The translations under genes and the position numbers were made by a program. The notes under the pieces were generated by a model. The model did not search any database and was not told where the DNA came from. It saw only the letters and a program-made list of their open reading frames with translations. A stretch of 64,000 nt of DNA from NCBI GenBank assembly GCA_964023275.1, contig OZ029925.1:13553803-13617802 (forward strand), read 5' to 3'. Below, piece after piece: positions 62,715 to 64,000 of the stretch. Numbering within the stretch: position 1 is the first letter of the stretch; every line of letters begins with the position of its first letter. Origin of the DNA: Norana najaformis (Eukaryota; Annelida; Clitellata; Crassiclitellata; Hormogastridae).

Positions 62715-64000
62715 CTGGTAAAAAACTTCACAATTTGTAATTTACAAAACTGTTGTGCAAGGAGATCGTGTGATAAAACAGACCAGTGAAACTGCATCTT
62801 TCGACTTAAGCATTAAGGACTCAAGTGTCATGGTGCAGCATATCTAGTGGCTCTGCCCTACAACATCGTATTCAATCTCAGTGTCCAGGAAGAGTCAGTT
62901 TACCAGTAGTAAGCATCAGTTCATTTGCAACTAAGGCTCAAAAGGCAGCACATGCACTAGTTACTGCAAGCTCCTGCCAAAAAGTTTCTGGCACACAACT
63001 GAATGCACCCAGCACTCTTCCTGAAATGAATGCAGACTCATTTCAGGCTCTAACAGAAGATGACCACCAAGGGAATCAATATTGTGATGTAGACAATCAC
63101 AGCCAATTCCCACTGTCATTTATACCAAAAGTTGAGATGAACGTACATGCTGGATGTTAACGACCTCAAGATGACATGCCAGCATCAAGGTGACTCAACA
63201 GGATGTGCATACGTAAGGTGGCTGTGATTCACTACCAGACCTACACCTCTGTCGACTGTTGGTGTATAAAAATGTCCAATTACCTTATCTGAAAGGCTAA
63301 TTACCATTACTGGCTTACAGCCAAACATTTTAGGAATACTTTAAGCACCATCTTTCTCAGTCCAAACAATATTCCAGTCTGTTTGCACCAGTTACAATTT
63401 ACACTGGAAATTTTTAAAGTCTTGCATACTTCAGTATTTCAGGTAATGAACTTTCAAAAACCCTCACAATCACCTGTCTGACATGCAAGGTAGGTCAACG
63501 GGTTTCTTGGAAACAAGTATTGTCACTTAAACTATTAACTGACAGTCAACTATCCTCTTTAACCAAGTAAGTCACAAACTGTTAACAGGCAAGTCTGTAA
63601 CTGTGGTCCATGGACCACTAGTGGTCTGTGAGCATGATCCGGGGGTCCAAGGCCGTGAGTTACCCAATATTCTCAACGTCCTGTTTCTTCTAGCACTGCC
63701 AGTATATCTTTTGCATGGTGTTCAGTGGGGGTCACAGTTCATACCATAGTAAAACATGTTTACCTTCACAGTCATATTTGTTCAGTCCTGATAAAAATCG
63801 TTGGGCTGTAGGTGGTCCACCATACATCTGACTTCGGCAAAGTGGTCTCCAGGGCAAAACAAATTTGACAACCACTGCTCTAGAGCTCTAAAAACACCTT
63901 TTTCTACCTGACTGATGCCATGTGTAAAGCACTTCAGAGATGTTCTAAACTTAAGGCATTACATAAACGCTCTTTTACAATTATAGAATACAATAAAACA
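62715..64000. other. DNM1L upstream intron, no exon recognised
   Basis: I searched the minus strand for the P-loop (GxxxSGKSS) and switch I regions and see neither. The 111-codon plus-strand open frame at 62825-63160 has no recognisable similarity. A possible hAT-type remnant occupies about 63590-63877. Confidence 0.6.
63590..63877. mobile_element. Possible hAT-type MITE remnant
   Basis: Right end AATTTGACAACCACTG (reverse complement CAGTGGTTGTCAAATT) is hAT-like. The left part carries two overlapping perfect palindromes, GGTCCATGGACC (63605-63616) and ACCACTAGTGGT (63614-63625). The left terminus and target duplication are unclear. Confidence 0.45.

Noticed and set aside
62825..63160. 111-codon plus-strand open frame
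   Set aside because: No similarity, no splice or promoter context, and it lies antisense in a DNM1L intron. Low-complexity chance frame.

Overview
This is an animal nuclear genome window: AT-rich, with short coding exons separated by introns of up to about 4.5 kb, GT-AG (and two GC-AG) splice sites, and many minisatellites, SINE/LINE remnants and MITEs. The encoded proteins resemble their vertebrate counterparts closely, but the repeat content and the fibulin architecture are not vertebrate. A lophotrochozoan invertebrate, perhaps a mollusc, is my best guess. The species cannot be fixed from the sequence alone.

Three multi-exon genes account for essentially all recognisable coding sequence. 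(1) 498-30625, + strand: a complete fibulin-1-like extracellular-matrix gene of 18 coding exons (predicted 951 aa): signal peptide, anaphylatoxin-like cysteine modules, 13 EGF-like modules encoded one per exon (nearly all on phase 1-1 exons), and a C-terminal fibulin module. (2) 34348-44968, - strand: a complete Rab GDP-dissociation inhibitor gene of 11 coding exons (442 aa). It is convergent with fibulin. (3) 49219 to about 62711, - strand: a dynamin-1-like protein (DRP1/DNM1L) gene. Fourteen coding exons are visible, from within the GTPase domain to the stop. The P-loop-containing N-terminus lies beyond position 64000. GDI (Rab recycling) and DRP1 (mitochondrial and peroxisomal fission) are neighbours in head-to-tail order, about 4.25 kb apart from stop to start codon.

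Non-coding regions: fibulin introns hold a 38-bp and a 42-bp minisatellite, a 102-bp (TA)n run, decayed L2/CR1-type LINE fragments (introns 7 and 13), a tRNA-derived SINE and a hAT-like MITE. Another decayed LINE lies in the fibulin-GDI intergenic space (30626-34347). GDI introns hold a 48-bp minisatellite, (TG)n and (CA)n runs and half of a MITE whose fuller copy sits in a DNM1L intron. The GDI-DNM1L intergenic space (44969-49218) holds two copies of a dispersed repeat whose third copy lies just after fibulin exon 1. A piggyBac-type MITE sits in the last DNM1L intron. No CRISPR array, rRNA, genuine tRNA gene or novel multi-gene system was found. The most useful second-look items are two GC-AG introns, the 13-module fibulin with a mucin-like insert inside one EGF module, altered DRP1 regulatory phosphosites, and several repeat families that can be paired within the window.
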